Assembly: GCF_036924525.1 (NCBI RefSeq)
Contig: NZ_JAZHRU010000001.1
Coordinates: 6,539,001-6,603,000 of the forward strand
DNA length: 64,000 bases
Direction: 5' to 3'
Source of the DNA: Bradyrhizobium sp. AZCC 1719
GTDB taxonomy: Bacteria > Pseudomonadota > Alphaproteobacteria > Rhizobiales > Xanthobacteraceae
Both the position numbers and the translations under genes were made by a program. Positions 8,464-17,721 of this stretch are shown here, one piece after another. Within the stretch, counting starts at the first letter, position 1. Every line of letters begins with the position of its first letter. The notes under the pieces were generated by a model. The model did no database searches. It was given only the letters and a program-made list of their open reading frames with translations, and had not been told where the DNA came from.

Positions 8464-10017
8464 ATGTCCAAGCGTAAGATTTTGATGAGCTTTGCTGCGA
8501 TGTGCATGCTGAGCACCGCGGCGGTGGCCGAGGGGCCGAAAGCAGGCGGCGTTGTCAACGCCGTGATCCAGCCCGAGCCACCGAGCCTGATGATGGGTCT
8601 GGTGCAAAACGGCCCGACGCAGATGGTGGCCGGCAATATCTATGAAGGCCTCTTGCGCTACAGCCCCAAGCTCGATCCCCTTCCCGGCCTCGCCGAAAGC
8701 TGGTCGATCAGTGAGGACGGCAAGGTCTACACGTTCAAGCTCGTGAAGGGCGTGACCTGGCATGACGGCAAGCCGTTCACCTCGGCCGACGTGCTGTTCT
8801 CGATCGAATTCCTGAAGCAGACCCACGCACGTGCCCGCGGCAATCTCGTGCAGCTCGAAAAAGTGGAAGCGCCGGACGAATCCACCGTTGTCTTCACGCT
8901 GAAGCAGCCGTTCGGCCCCTTCATCGGCATTTTCGAGGTCGGCTCGCTGCCGATGATCCCGAAGCACATCTATGAAGGCACCGACTTCAAGACTAATCCG
9001 GCCAACAACACCCCTGTTGGTACCGGCCCCTTCATGTTTAGGGAATGGCAGAAGGGCTCGTTCATCCGCCTCGTCAAGAATCCGAACTACCACGTCAAGG
9101 GCAAGCCCAACATCGACGAGATCTATTGGCACGTCATTCCGGACGCCGCCGCGCGCTCGGTCGCCTATGAGACCGGCAAGGTCGACGTGCTGCCGGGCGG
9201 CTCGGTGGAGAATTTCGACGTGCCGCGCTTGAGCAAGTTGAAGAACACCTGCGTCACCGGGGCGGGCTGGGAATTCTTCAGCCCGCATTCCTGGCTCTGG
9301 CTCAACAACCGCTCAGGTCCAACAGCGAACAAGAAATTCCGCCAGGCGCTGATGTTTGCGATCGATCGCAACATGGCCAAGGACGTGGTCTGGAACGGCC
9401 TCGGCAGGATCGCGACCGGTCCGTCAGGCTCGGCGATCAAGTACTACACGAGTGCGGTACCGAAATACGACTACGATCCGGCCAAGGCCAAGGCCCTGCT
9501 CAAGGAATCCGGCTATAAGGGCGAGAAGCTTCGCATGCTGCCGCTGCCCTATGGCGAGACGTGGCAGCGCTGGGCCGAGATGGTCCGCCAGAACCTGCAG
9601 GACGTCGGGATCAACGTCGAGATGATCGCGACCGACGTCCCCGGCTGGAATCAGAAAGTCAGCGAGTGGGACTACGACATCGCGTTCACTTATCTCTACC
9701 AGTACGGCGATCCCGCGCTTGGCGTCGGCCGCAACTATGTCTCGAGCCAGATCGCCAAGGGCTCGCCGTTCAACAACGTCGAAGGCTATTCCAATCCCGA
9801 GATCGACAAGCTGTTCGCCGACGGCGCGGTCGCCTTCCCCGATTCAGCGCGTGAAGAGATCTATGCCAAGGCGCAGAAGATCCTCGTCGAGGACGTACCG
9901 GTCGCTTGGATGCTCGAGCTGCAATTCCCCACCATCACCCGCTGCAGCGTCAAGAACCTGATCACGACCGGCATCGGCGTCAACGACGGTTTCCGCGACG
10001 CCTGGATCGAGAAGTAA
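8464..10017 (+). CDS. ABC transporter substrate-binding protein, family 5 (DppA/OppA-like)
   Basis: A 517-residue periplasmic binding protein. Start ATG at 8464 begins a signal peptide (MSKRKILMSFAAMCMLSTAA, cleavage after VA) and has GAGG upstream; the frame continues further upstream within the aldolase gene, but that part would lack a signal peptide. Family-5 features include GGVVNAVIQPEPPSL, the NIYEGLLRY segment and NKKFRQALMFAIDR. Such proteins bind peptides, opines, nickel chelates or glycosides; the ligand is unknown. It is followed by two permease genes and a fused ATPase gene, forming a full importer. Confidence 0.92.
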   Translation: MSKRKILMSFAAMCMLSTAAVAEGPKAGGVVNAVIQPEPPSLMMGLVQNGPTQMVAGNIYEGLLRYSPKLDPLPGLAESWSISEDGKVYTFKLVKGVTWHDGKPFTSADVLFSIEFLKQTHARARGNLVQLEKVEAPDESTVVFTLKQPFGPFIGIFEVGSLPMIPKHIYEGTDFKTNPANNTPVGTGPFMFREWQKGSFIRLVKNPNYHVKGKPNIDEIYWHVIPDAAARSVAYETGKVDVLPGGSVENFDVPRLSKLKNTCVTGAGWEFFSPHSWLWLNNRSGPTANKKFRQALMFAIDRNMAKDVVWNGLGRIATGPSGSAIKYYTSAVPKYDYDPAKAKALLKESGYKGEKLRMLPLPYGETWQRWAEMVRQNLQDVGINVEMIATDVPGWNQKVSEWDYDIAFTYLYQYGDPALGVGRNYVSSQIAKGSPFNNVEGYSNPEIDKLFADGAVAFPDSAREEIYAKAQKILVEDVPVAWMLELQFPTITRCSVKNLITTGIGVNDGFRDAWIEK

Positions 10018-10092
10018 TCGCCGCCTCGTCGGGTGTCAGGGTCTCAATCCTGACGCCCGGGGTACCCGCGCCTCCAACGCAAGCGACAGCCC

Positions 10093-11064
10093 ATGATCTC
10101 CTTCATCGCCCAGCGGATCGCGAAAGCTATCGTCGTTCTTCTCGCGCTTGTCGTCATGAACTTTTTCCTGATCCGGATGGCGCCGGGCGATCCGGCGGTG
10201 GTGATGGCGGGCGAAGCCGGCGCGGGCGACCAGCTCTTCATCGCCCAGCTCCGCGAGAAGTTCGGCCTCGACCAGCCGCTGCCGGTGCAACTATTCCTGT
10301 ATGTCAAAGGCATCGTCAGCCTCGATCTCGGATTTTCGTTTCGCCAGCAGATGCCGGTCTCGAAGCTGATCCTCGATCGCCTGCCGGCGACGCTGTTGCT
10401 GACGGGCACCGCATTCGCCATCTCGCTCGCGCTTGGGATCCTGTTCGGCGCATTGGCCGCGCGCTTTGCTGGCACCTGGGCGGATACCGCGATCACGGTC
10501 GCAGCGCTGATCTTCTACGCCACCCCGCTGTTCTGGGTCGCGCTGATGGCGATCCTGTTGTTTTCGGTCACGATGGATTGGCTGCCGAGTTTTGGTTACG
10601 AGACGGTCGGCGCAGGCTACACCGGCCTTGCGCATGTCCTCGACGTCGCCGCCCATCTGATCCTGCCGGCGACGACGATCGGGCTGTTCTTCATGGCGAC
10701 CTACGCCCGCATGACGCGCGCGTCGATGCTGGAGGTTAGCCGGCTCGACTTCGTCAAGACCGCGCGCGCCAAGGGCCTGTCTGATACCGTGATCCAGCGC
10801 CGTCACGTGCTGCGCAACGCGCTGTTGCCGGTTGTCACTTTGGCCGGCCTGCAGGCCGGCACGCTGGTCGGCGGCGCCGTGCTGACCGAAACCGTGTTCG
10901 CCTGGCCCGGCATCGGCCGACTGATGTACGAGGCGCTACTGCAGCGCGACTACAATCTGTTGCTCGGCGTCTTCGTCGTCTGCTCGGCCATGGTGCTGGC
11001 CTTCAACCTGATCACGGACCTCGTCTATCGCTCCGTCGATCCCCGCATCGAGTTCGCCGCATGA
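10093..11064 (+). CDS. peptide-type ABC transporter permease (DppB-like)
   Basis: A 323-residue inner-membrane permease with about six transmembrane helices. It has the usual DppB layout: an N-terminal helix (FIAQRIAKAIVVLLALVVMN), a periplasmic loop with FGLDQPLPVQ, and the EAA loop (VKTARAKGLSDTVIQRRHVL) that contacts the ATPase. It overlaps the next permease gene by four bases (ATGA). It forms the heterodimeric membrane channel of the importer with the DppC-like protein. Confidence 0.92.
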   Translation: MISFIAQRIAKAIVVLLALVVMNFFLIRMAPGDPAVVMAGEAGAGDQLFIAQLREKFGLDQPLPVQLFLYVKGIVSLDLGFSFRQQMPVSKLILDRLPATLLLTGTAFAISLALGILFGALAARFAGTWADTAITVAALIFYATPLFWVALMAILLFSVTMDWLPSFGYETVGAGYTGLAHVLDVAAHLILPATTIGLFFMATYARMTRASMLEVSRLDFVKTARAKGLSDTVIQRRHVLRNALLPVVTLAGLQAGTLVGGAVLTETVFAWPGIGRLMYEALLQRDYNLLLGVFVVCSAMVLAFNLITDLVYRSVDPRIEFAA

Positions 11065-11900
11065 AACAGGTTTCGCGAATGCTGTTGCGCAATCCCGGCG
11101 GCATGATCGGCATCATGATCCTCATCGTTGCGGTGACTGTCGCCCTGATTGGCCCGCTGCTGTTTCCGACCTCGCCGTGGCGCATGGTGCAGCGGCCGTT
11201 CCTGCCGCCGTTCACGCTTGCCGGCTTTCCGCTCGGCACCGATGCGCTCGGCCGCGACGTGATGGCCGGCATCATCTATGGCGCGCGCGTCTCGCTGCTG
11301 GTCGGCCTGATCTCGACGCTGGCCTCGCTCGCGGTCGGCATTCCGCTCGGCGCGGTGGCCGGATACTTCGGCGGCAAGATCGACGATGCCCTGATGCGGT
11401 TCACCGAGTTCTTCCAGACCGTTCCGAGCTTTGCACTGGCGATCGTGCTCGTCGCGATCATGCAACCGTCCATCGTCTCGATCGTGGCGGCGATTGCCAT
11501 CGTGAGCTGGCCGCCGGTAGCGCGGCTGGTGCGCGGCGAAGTGCTGTCGCTGCGCACGCGCGAATACGTCCAGGCGGCCGTGGTGACCGGCCAGACCAAT
11601 TGGTGGATCATCTGGCGCGAGATCCTGCCCAACGCGCTGTCGCCCGTCATCGTGCTGGCCTCGCTGATGGTTGCAACCGCGATCCTCCTGGAGTCCTCGC
11701 TCTCCTTCCTCGGCCTCGGCGACCCCAACCTGATGTCGTGGGGCTACATGGTTGGCGCCGGCCGCACCGTGATCCGTCAGGCCTGGTGGATCACGGTATT
11801 CCCCGGCATCGCCATTCTGGTTTCGGTGCTGGCGCTGAACCTGATCGGCGAAGGCCTCAACGACGCGCTCAACCCTCGCCTCGCCAAGGGAGGGCGCTGA
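11061..11900 (+). CDS. peptide-type ABC transporter permease (DppC-like)
   Basis: A 279-residue permease partner of the DppB-like protein. N-terminal helix, then the DppC hallmark LGTDALGRDVMAGIIYGAR, and the EAA loop LRTREYVQAAVVTGQTNWW. Five to six transmembrane helices are visible. The start overlaps the preceding stop (ATGA), and the stop is two bases before the ATPase start, so the whole importer is one coupled operon. Confidence 0.92.
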   Translation: MKQVSRMLLRNPGGMIGIMILIVAVTVALIGPLLFPTSPWRMVQRPFLPPFTLAGFPLGTDALGRDVMAGIIYGARVSLLVGLISTLASLAVGIPLGAVAGYFGGKIDDALMRFTEFFQTVPSFALAIVLVAIMQPSIVSIVAAIAIVSWPPVARLVRGEVLSLRTREYVQAAVVTGQTNWWIIWREILPNALSPVIVLASLMVATAILLESSLSFLGLGDPNLMSWGYMVGAGRTVIRQAWWITVFPGIAILVSVLALNLIGEGLNDALNPRLAKGGR

Positions 11901-11902
11901 GC

Positions 11903-13510
11903 ATGACCGTCGTCGTCAAGAACCTGAAGCTGGCGCTGCCGCCGGGCGGCGACCGTGCCCACGCCGTGGACGACGTTTCGTTCGATCTCACCGCCGGAAA
12001 AATCCTCTGCGTGGTCGGTGAATCCGGCTCCGGCAAATCGATGTGCGCCCATGCGCTGATGGGACTGCTGCCGGATACGGTGACGGCGGAATCCGGAGAG
12101 ATTCTGTTCGAGGGAAAGAACCTCTTGGCGCTCAGCCCGGCGGAATGGCTGGCGTTCCGCGGCCGCGGCATCGCGATGGTGTTCCAGGAGCCGATGACGG
12201 CACTCAATCCATTGATGCGCATCGGCGAGCAGATCGCCGAGATGTTCGAGGCGCATGGCCTATTGACGCCGAAGGAGCGGCAGCAGAAAGCCTTCGCCTT
12301 GATCCGCGAAGTCGGCCTGCCCGATCCTGAGCGCGCGGTGCGCGCCTATCCCCATCAACTGTCCGGCGGCCAGCGCCAGCGCGCGATGATCGCGATGGCG
12401 CTGGCGCTCGAGCCGGCCGTACTGGTCGCCGACGAGCCGACGACGGCGCTCGATGTCACGACGCAGGCGCAGATCCTCAAACTGATCCGCGACCTGCAGC
12501 GCCGCCGCAACATGGCGGTGATGTTCATCACCCACGATTTCGGCGTCGTCGCCGAGATTGCCGATCGCGTGGTCGTGCTTCAGCACGGCAAGGTCGTCGA
12601 GCAAGGCACTGCCGACGATGTGCTGCTCCGCGCGCAACATCCCTATACCCGTGCGCTGCTCGCCGCCGTTCCCACGCTGCAGCCGCCGCAGCGGGCGCTT
12701 CTGCTCGACCGCAGCAAGGCGGTGGAAGTGATCGGCCTCGGCAAAACCTATGTCAGCGGCGGCGGCTGGTTCCGCAGCGAGCGCCGCGTGCAGGCGGCCA
12801 AGGACGTCAGCTTCGACATTTTTCGCGGCGAGACGCTCGGCCTGGTCGGCGAATCCGGTTCGGGAAAATCGTCCGTCGCCCGGCTCGTGATGCGCCTGAT
12901 CGAACCGGACGCCGGCACCGTGCGTATTGGCGACGTCGATCTCACCCGGATCGGCGGCAAGGCTTTGCGCGAGCAGCGCCGCCGCATCCAGATGGTGTTT
13001 CAGGATCCGTTCGCTTCCCTCAATCCGCGCCGCAAAGTCGGCAACATCATCACCGATGGGCCGATTGCGCATGGCGTCGATCCAGCGGTAGCGCGAAAAC
13101 GCGCCGGCGAGTTGCTCAGCCTCGTCGGGCTCAATGCGGGCGCGATGGAACGATTTCCGCACGAATTCTCCGGCGGGCAGCGCCAGCGCATCGGAATTGC
13201 GCGGGCGCTCGCGCTCGACCCGGAAATCCTGGTCGCCGACGAGGCCGTTTCGGCTCTCGACGTCTCCGTTCAGGCGCAGGTCTTGGACCTCCTGGAAGAT
13301 CTGAAGGCCCGCCTTGGCCTGTCGATGCTGTTCATTACTCACGACCTGCGCGGGGCCGCGCAGATCTGCGACCGCATCGCCGTGATGCAGCAAGGCGCGA
13401 TCGTCGAGCTCAAATCCGCATCGCTCCTGTTCGCGGCCCCCGAGCACGCCTACACGCGCGAGCTGCTTTCCGCGGTACCCGGGCAAACGTCGTCTTCCAA
13501 GGCCGCATGA
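11903..13510 (+). CDS. fused dipeptide-type ABC ATPase (DppD-DppF fusion)
   Basis: A 535-residue protein with two complete ABC ATPase domains, equivalent to DppD plus DppF in one chain. Walker A GESGSGKS occurs near residues 35 and 317; LSGGQRQR and FSGGQRQR are the two signature motifs; Walker B is VLVADEPTT and ILVADEAVS. The second Walker B ends in EAVSALD instead of EPTSALD, a known variant. ATG at 11903 lies two bases after the DppC-like stop. It energises uptake by the neighbouring permeases. Such fusions are common in rhizobia. Confidence 0.93.
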   Translation: MTVVVKNLKLALPPGGDRAHAVDDVSFDLTAGKILCVVGESGSGKSMCAHALMGLLPDTVTAESGEILFEGKNLLALSPAEWLAFRGRGIAMVFQEPMTALNPLMRIGEQIAEMFEAHGLLTPKERQQKAFALIREVGLPDPERAVRAYPHQLSGGQRQRAMIAMALALEPAVLVADEPTTALDVTTQAQILKLIRDLQRRRNMAVMFITHDFGVVAEIADRVVVLQHGKVVEQGTADDVLLRAQHPYTRALLAAVPTLQPPQRALLLDRSKAVEVIGLGKTYVSGGGWFRSERRVQAAKDVSFDIFRGETLGLVGESGSGKSSVARLVMRLIEPDAGTVRIGDVDLTRIGGKALREQRRRIQMVFQDPFASLNPRRKVGNIITDGPIAHGVDPAVARKRAGELLSLVGLNAGAMERFPHEFSGGQRQRIGIARALALDPEILVADEAVSALDVSVQAQVLDLLEDLKARLGLSMLFITHDLRGAAQICDRIAVMQQGAIVELKSASLLFAAPEHAYTRELLSAVPGQTSSSKAA

Positions 13511-13527
13511 ACAAGGCCGCTTGAACG

Positions 13528-14463
13528 ATGCGTTGTGTTCTCGTCAGCAAGAGCCTCGATCTCCGCTGCTATCTCGGCCCGCAATTCATGCGCGCCGCAG
13601 AACGCATCGAAATCGTCAGCCACCCCCACGATGGTTCGGCAACGGACGTGCGGCTGGCGGTGGCCTGGCATCCGCCCGACGACGCCTTCGAGCGCTACCC
13701 CAACCTGCAGGCGGTGTGCTCGATCGGCGCCGGCGTCGACAACATTTTGGCGTGTCCCAGCCTGCGGCCCGACGTGGACGTGATCCGTGTCGTCGATCCG
13801 GCGCAGGCGCAGATGATGTCGGGCTTTGTTGCCTGGCACGTGATCGGCCATCAGCGGCGCTTTGCAACCTATCAGGCACAGCAGCGTGAGGAACGCTGGC
13901 AGCGTCTCGGCCAGCGCCGGGCGCAGGACGTGGCGGTCGGCATTTTGGGTTTTGGCGAAATCGGCCGCCGCGTCGCCGCCGACCTCGCTTTGCTCGGTTT
14001 TCCGGTGATGGCGTGGAGCCGGACTGCGAAGCCGACGCCGCAGGGCGTGCGCAGCTTCCAAGGCGCCGCGGGCCTCGATGCCATGCTCGGCCAGACGGAG
14101 GTTCTCGTAAACCTGCTGCCGCTGACGCCGGAGACAAAAGGCATTCTCAACCGCAAGACATTCGCCCGAATGTATCGCGGCGGCTACCTGATCCAGGTCG
14201 GACGCGGCGAGCATCTGGTCGAAGCCGACCTGCTCGCTGCGCTGAAGGACGGGCAATTGGCCGGCGCTGCGCTCGACGTCTTCGCAACCGAGCCACTGGC
14301 GCCGCGCCATCCGTTCTGGCGGCATCCCCGCATCGTCGTCACACCGCACGATGCCTGCGAGGTGAGCGTGGAAGCGATCGGCGCGACGTTTCGCGCGACG
14401 GCGGAAGCGATACGGGCCGGCCGCCGGCCGCCGCACTCCATCGATCGCGAACGGGGCTATTGA
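13528..14463 (+). CDS. glyoxylate/hydroxypyruvate reductase A-like D-2-hydroxyacid dehydrogenase
   Basis: A 311-residue NAD(P)-dependent dehydrogenase of the GhrA type. The nucleotide-binding GILGFGEIGRRVA is at about residue 132-144, and the catalytic Arg/Glu/His triad fits QVGRGEHL, DVFATEPL and TPHDACE. GhrA reduces glyoxylate and hydroxypyruvate. It begins 17 bases after the fused ABC ATPase gene, so it belongs to the same operon, which suggests that catabolism of the imported compound yields a 2-oxoacid (inference). The exact substrate is not fixed by sequence. Confidence 0.87.
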   Translation: MRCVLVSKSLDLRCYLGPQFMRAAERIEIVSHPHDGSATDVRLAVAWHPPDDAFERYPNLQAVCSIGAGVDNILACPSLRPDVDVIRVVDPAQAQMMSGFVAWHVIGHQRRFATYQAQQREERWQRLGQRRAQDVAVGILGFGEIGRRVAADLALLGFPVMAWSRTAKPTPQGVRSFQGAAGLDAMLGQTEVLVNLLPLTPETKGILNRKTFARMYRGGYLIQVGRGEHLVEADLLAALKDGQLAGAALDVFATEPLAPRHPFWRHPRIVVTPHDACEVSVEAIGATFRATAEAIRAGRRPPHSIDRERGY

Positions 14464-14829
14464 GGACCTGTTCGTCCAGCGCCTCGATCGGGCGCTGACA
14501 GCGTTAGACGTGATTTCGGAGCAGCAAAGGACGCCCGCGCCTCAAGCGCCGGCGGACGGCAGGCTGGCGGCGGCAATGGCCACGATCTGTGAAAGCCGGC
14601 GCCCGATCCGGGAGGACGCCCTGCTCAGCAATGAACGAACCTGTCGCATCTCTTCGTCTTTCCCTGTGCGCCGGGGGCAAGGCGCACAGGGAAAATGGTC
14701 CCAAGCGGCAAACCAGTCGAGACGTCAGGGAAAATAGCAATGCCCGCTTCGTCCGGAGGCCGTCCGGCAGTGGAATTATTGCCGCGATCGACCCGCCGGC
14801 GGATGAAATTTTCTCCCCGTATTCTGACG
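14464..14829. other. intergenic region between convergent units with strong hairpin
   Basis: This 366-bp stretch lies between the end of the ABC/GhrA operon (plus) and the end of the alpha/beta hydrolase operon (minus). Short frames are present on both strands, but none has a ribosome binding site or plausible composition. Its one clear feature is the hairpin at 14659-14694. Confidence 0.6.
14659..14694. terminator. 14-bp perfect stem-loop between convergent operons
   Basis: TTTCCCTGTGCGCC (14659-14672), an 8-base loop, and its exact complement 14681-14694. Located between two converging operons. It starts with TTT and ends with AAA, so either strand carries only a very short U run; bidirectional termination or mRNA 3'-end protection is likely. 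Confidence 0.55.
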
Positions 14830-15726
14830 TCAGAGCCCGGTGATTCCGCTATCGACCGCCAGCGCAGCCTCTGGCGCCCCGAGAAACCGTCGCAGCGACG
14901 CCAGAACCACATCGAGCCGGTCATGGTGCAACCAGTGCCCGGCGCCCGCGATCTTCTCCAGTTCGGCGCTCTTGAAGTGCGCGAGCAGGCCGGCGGCTTC
15001 GGGATCGGACAAAAAGCTTTCGTCGCCCCACATCAACAGCGTTGGACAGGTGATGCGCGTCCACAAGGCAACGTAGTCCTCCGGCGACAGCCGGTATGGC
15101 GCCCGCGCCCGCTGATAATGATCGAACTTCCAGCGATAGAGTCCGTCGGCGCCTTTCCGAACGCCATAGCTGGCAAGATGGAGCGCCAACGCCGATGTCA
15201 GCCGCTTGTTGCGCGTCGACAACCGCTTCGCCGCCTCCTCGATCGTCCGGAACGTGCTCTCTTGATGCTCCGAGATGCGGTCGAGCTGGTCGATCCAGCG
15301 CGACATCTGCTCGTGAATCGGCGCAGGCTGCGAGCCCGACAGGAAAGCGCCATCCAGCACGATGAGGCGCGAAACCTTTTCCGGATAGGTGCCGGCATAG
15401 GCCAATGCGACCATGCCGCCCATCGAATGACCGACAAACGCCGCGTCCTGCAGCCCCGCAAACTGCATCAGCCGGGTCATGTCATAGACGTTGTCCGTCA
15501 GGCTGTAGCTGCTTCCTTTCGCCCATTCGGAATCACCGTGGCCGCGCAGGTCCGGCGCCATGATATGGAAATGCGGCTGCAATTCGCGCGCGATCGCATC
15601 CCAATTGCGGCAATGATCGAGCCCGCCATGGACCAGGATCAGAGGCGGCGCGGATTCATTGCCCCAGTCGACATAATGCAACTGTAGCCCCTGGGACTCG
15701 TAAAAGCGGTCTTCCGGCTCGGCCAT
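14830..15726 (-). CDS. alpha/beta hydrolase
   Basis: A 298-residue alpha/beta-hydrolase-fold enzyme. Oxyanion segment LVHGGLDHCRNWD, nucleophile elbow VGHSMGGM (catalytic Ser), acid near WGDESFLSDPEAA, and terminal His in GAGHWLHHD are all visible. ATG at 15726 follows GAGGGAC; an upstream frame to 15810 would overlap the dehydrogenase gene. It is the last gene of a four-gene minus-strand operon (binding protein, PDC-lactonase-like hydrolase, D-2-hydroxyacid dehydrogenase, this enzyme). Ester or C-C bond hydrolysis in an aromatic or dicarboxylate pathway is a reasonable guess only. Confidence 0.87.
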   Translation of the reverse strand: MAEPEDRFYESQGLQLHYVDWGNESAPPLILVHGGLDHCRNWDAIARELQPHFHIMAPDLRGHGDSEWAKGSSYSLTDNVYDMTRLMQFAGLQDAAFVGHSMGGMVALAYAGTYPEKVSRLIVLDGAFLSGSQPAPIHEQMSRWIDQLDRISEHQESTFRTIEEAAKRLSTRNKRLTSALALHLASYGVRKGADGLYRWKFDHYQRARAPYRLSPEDYVALWTRITCPTLLMWGDESFLSDPEAAGLLAHFKSAELEKIAGAGHWLHHDRLDVVLASLRRFLGAPEAALAVDSGITGL

Positions 15727-15755
15727 CGTGGATCGTCCCTCGCGGAGGTGATGGC

Positions 15756-16805
15756 CTATTTCGGCGCAAATCCGAACGTCCGCTCGAAGCGCTTGGCGTA
15801 GTCGGGCCACACCTCGGGATTGACGATGCGCGGCGGCCGCTTGCCGTCGAGCGCATCGAGAATTTGTTCGGCGGCGATCCGGCCCATGTTGATGCGCGCT
15901 TCCCTGGTCACGCCGGCCGTGTGCGGGCTCGCCAGCACATTGTCGAACTGCAGCAGCGGGTGCTCCGGCGGGGGCGGCTCCTTGTCCCAGACGTCGAGGC
16001 CGGCTCCAGCAATGCGTTTGTCGCGCAACGCCTCGTACAGCGCCTCCTCATCGTGAATGAAGCCGCGCGCCGTGGTGATGAAGAAGGCGTGCGGTTGCAT
16101 CAGCGCGAACTCGCGGGCGCCGATCATGCGGCGATTGTCCTTGGTCAGGGGACAGGAGATAGAGACGAAATCCGAGCGGCGCATCAGATCGTGAAGCTCG
16201 ACCTTTTCGCCACCGCGGGCGGCGATTTCTTCCGCGGTCAGATAGGGATCGTAAGCGATCACCTTCATATGCAAAAGGCCGTTGCAGAGCTCGGCGATAC
16301 GGCGGCCGACATTGCCGATCCCGACGATGCCCACCGTCTTGCCCTGCACTTCGTTGCCGATCAGCGCGTTCCGATTGACATTGGCCTGGCGGCGCAGCGC
16401 GCGGTCGGATTCGAGGATGCGCTTGGACAGCGTCAGCATCATCCCCAGCGCATGTTCGGCGACCGAATTGGCGTTGCCGCCGGACTGGTTGACGACGAGC
16501 ACGCCGGCCGCTGTGCAGGCGTCAACGTCGACGGGATCGAAGCCCGCGCCGTTCGAGGAGACGATCAGGAGGTTCGGCGCCCGCCGCAACAAATCCTGGT
16601 CGACATGGAAATGCCTGGCGATTTCGTCGCGCGCCGCTCCGACCTGATAGGCATGTGCCGCCGACAATATCGGCGCTGCGATGGCATCCGGGGTTTCGTT
16701 CTCAAGCCGATCGAGCCGCACGTCGGCGCGGGCTCTCAGGATATCGATATAGATCTCGTGGGCGAGATATTTGACGTAGAACACGCGCTTGTTGTTGACG
16801 GTCAT
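15756..16805 (-). CDS. D-2-hydroxyacid dehydrogenase
   Basis: A 349-residue NAD-dependent dehydrogenase related to phosphoglycerate dehydrogenase. Substrate-side SSNGAGFDPVD, NAD-binding GIVGIGNVGRRIA, catalytic Arg in TTARGFIHD, Glu in DVWDKEPPP and His in SPHTAG are visible. ATG at 16805 is preferred; TTG at 16817 is an alternative with no better ribosome binding site. Third gene of the operon starting at 18687, close to the amidohydrolase upstream and the hydrolase downstream. Confidence 0.9.
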   Translation of the reverse strand: MTVNNKRVFYVKYLAHEIYIDILRARADVRLDRLENETPDAIAAPILSAAHAYQVGAARDEIARHFHVDQDLLRRAPNLLIVSSNGAGFDPVDVDACTAAGVLVVNQSGGNANSVAEHALGMMLTLSKRILESDRALRRQANVNRNALIGNEVQGKTVGIVGIGNVGRRIAELCNGLLHMKVIAYDPYLTAEEIAARGGEKVELHDLMRRSDFVSISCPLTKDNRRMIGAREFALMQPHAFFITTARGFIHDEEALYEALRDKRIAGAGLDVWDKEPPPPEHPLLQFDNVLASPHTAGVTREARINMGRIAAEQILDALDGKRPPRIVNPEVWPDYAKRFERTFGFAPK

Positions 16806-16820
16806 GTTTCTTGGCAACTT

Positions 16821-17717
16821 TCAGTTCGGGAAACCGTAGAGTTTGGCGGGATTGGCGACGAGGATGCGGTGCTGCGTCGCCATATCAGGCGTCCACGTCT
16901 GAAACAACTCGAGCAGATGCCCGGCGTCGGGCATTTCGCCCTCGACACGCGGATGCGGCCAGTCGCCGCCCCACACCAGCCGCTCCGGATTGGCCTTCAC
17001 CAGCGCTTCATGAAACGGCCGCGCATCGGGGTAATCAGGCGCGTTCTGGCTGAGGCGATGCGCGCCCGACAGCTTGGCCCAGCACCAGCCTTCGCCGACG
17101 CAGCGAAGCAAACTCTGAAAACCTTCGGTGCCGGTACCGGCGCGGGCGTCGGTGCGGCCCATATGGTCGATCACGACCGGCAGCCGCAGCGTTTTCAGTA
17201 GCGGTATCGTCTGCGGCAAATCCTTGACGTCGATCCACAACTGCAGATGCCAGCCGAGTTCGGCCATGAGCGGCGCAAGTTTCTCCGCTTCGCTCAACGG
17301 AACGCCGCCGCGATAATGCAACTGCCCACCGCGAAAGAAGTGATTGAAGCGCAAGCCACGGACGCCCAGCGCATTCCACGCGCGCAGATCGCCTGGCGAT
17401 ATTTCGGCGTCGGCCACCGCGACGCCGCGCAGGCGCTGCGGTTGCCGCTTCAGCGCGTCGAGCATCGCCGAATTGTCGCGGCCGTGCGCACTGCCCTGCA
17501 CCAGCACGCCGCGCGCAAAGCCGATCGCATCGAGCATGCCGAGGTATTTTTCCAGCGGCGCGTCCGGCGGCGTGTAGCTGCGATCGTCCGCATAGGGGAA
17601 ACGATCCGCCGGTCCGAACACATGGGCGTGCGTGTCGCAGGCGCCTGGCGGCAACGGCACGCGCGGACGGGTGACTTCGCGTGGCGGCAGGCAGGCGGGA
17701 ATTATTGGAGGCGCCAC
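16821..17717 (-). CDS. amidohydrolase family protein, 2-pyrone-4,6-dicarboxylate lactonase-like
   Basis: A 298-residue TIM-barrel hydrolase. CDTHAHVFGP near residue 27 holds the first His pair; VLVQGSAHG, RGLRFNHFF, VIDHMGR and VWGGDWPHP follow in the order of LigI-type lactonases, which open 2-pyrone-4,6-dicarboxylate in protocatechuate/gallate breakdown. These enzymes can act without metal. The start is GTG at 17717, four bases after the stop of the binding-protein gene, with GCGGA as a weak ribosome site. True substrate undetermined. Confidence 0.85.
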   Translation of the reverse strand: MAPPIIPACLPPREVTRPRVPLPPGACDTHAHVFGPADRFPYADDRSYTPPDAPLEKYLGMLDAIGFARGVLVQGSAHGRDNSAMLDALKRQPQRLRGVAVADAEISPGDLRAWNALGVRGLRFNHFFRGGQLHYRGGVPLSEAEKLAPLMAELGWHLQLWIDVKDLPQTIPLLKTLRLPVVIDHMGRTDARAGTGTEGFQSLLRCVGEGWCWAKLSGAHRLSQNAPDYPDARPFHEALVKANPERLVWGGDWPHPRVEGEMPDAGHLLELFQTWTPDMATQHRILVANPAKLYGFPN

Positions 17718-17721
17718 GGTG

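Noticed and set aside
12260..13486. A 408-codon minus-strand frame opposite the fused ABC ATPase
   Set aside because: Antisense to an unambiguous gene.
14504..14740. A 78-codon frame between the GhrA-like and hydrolase operons
   Set aside because: No ribosome site, spans a strong hairpin, and composition is Arg-rich.
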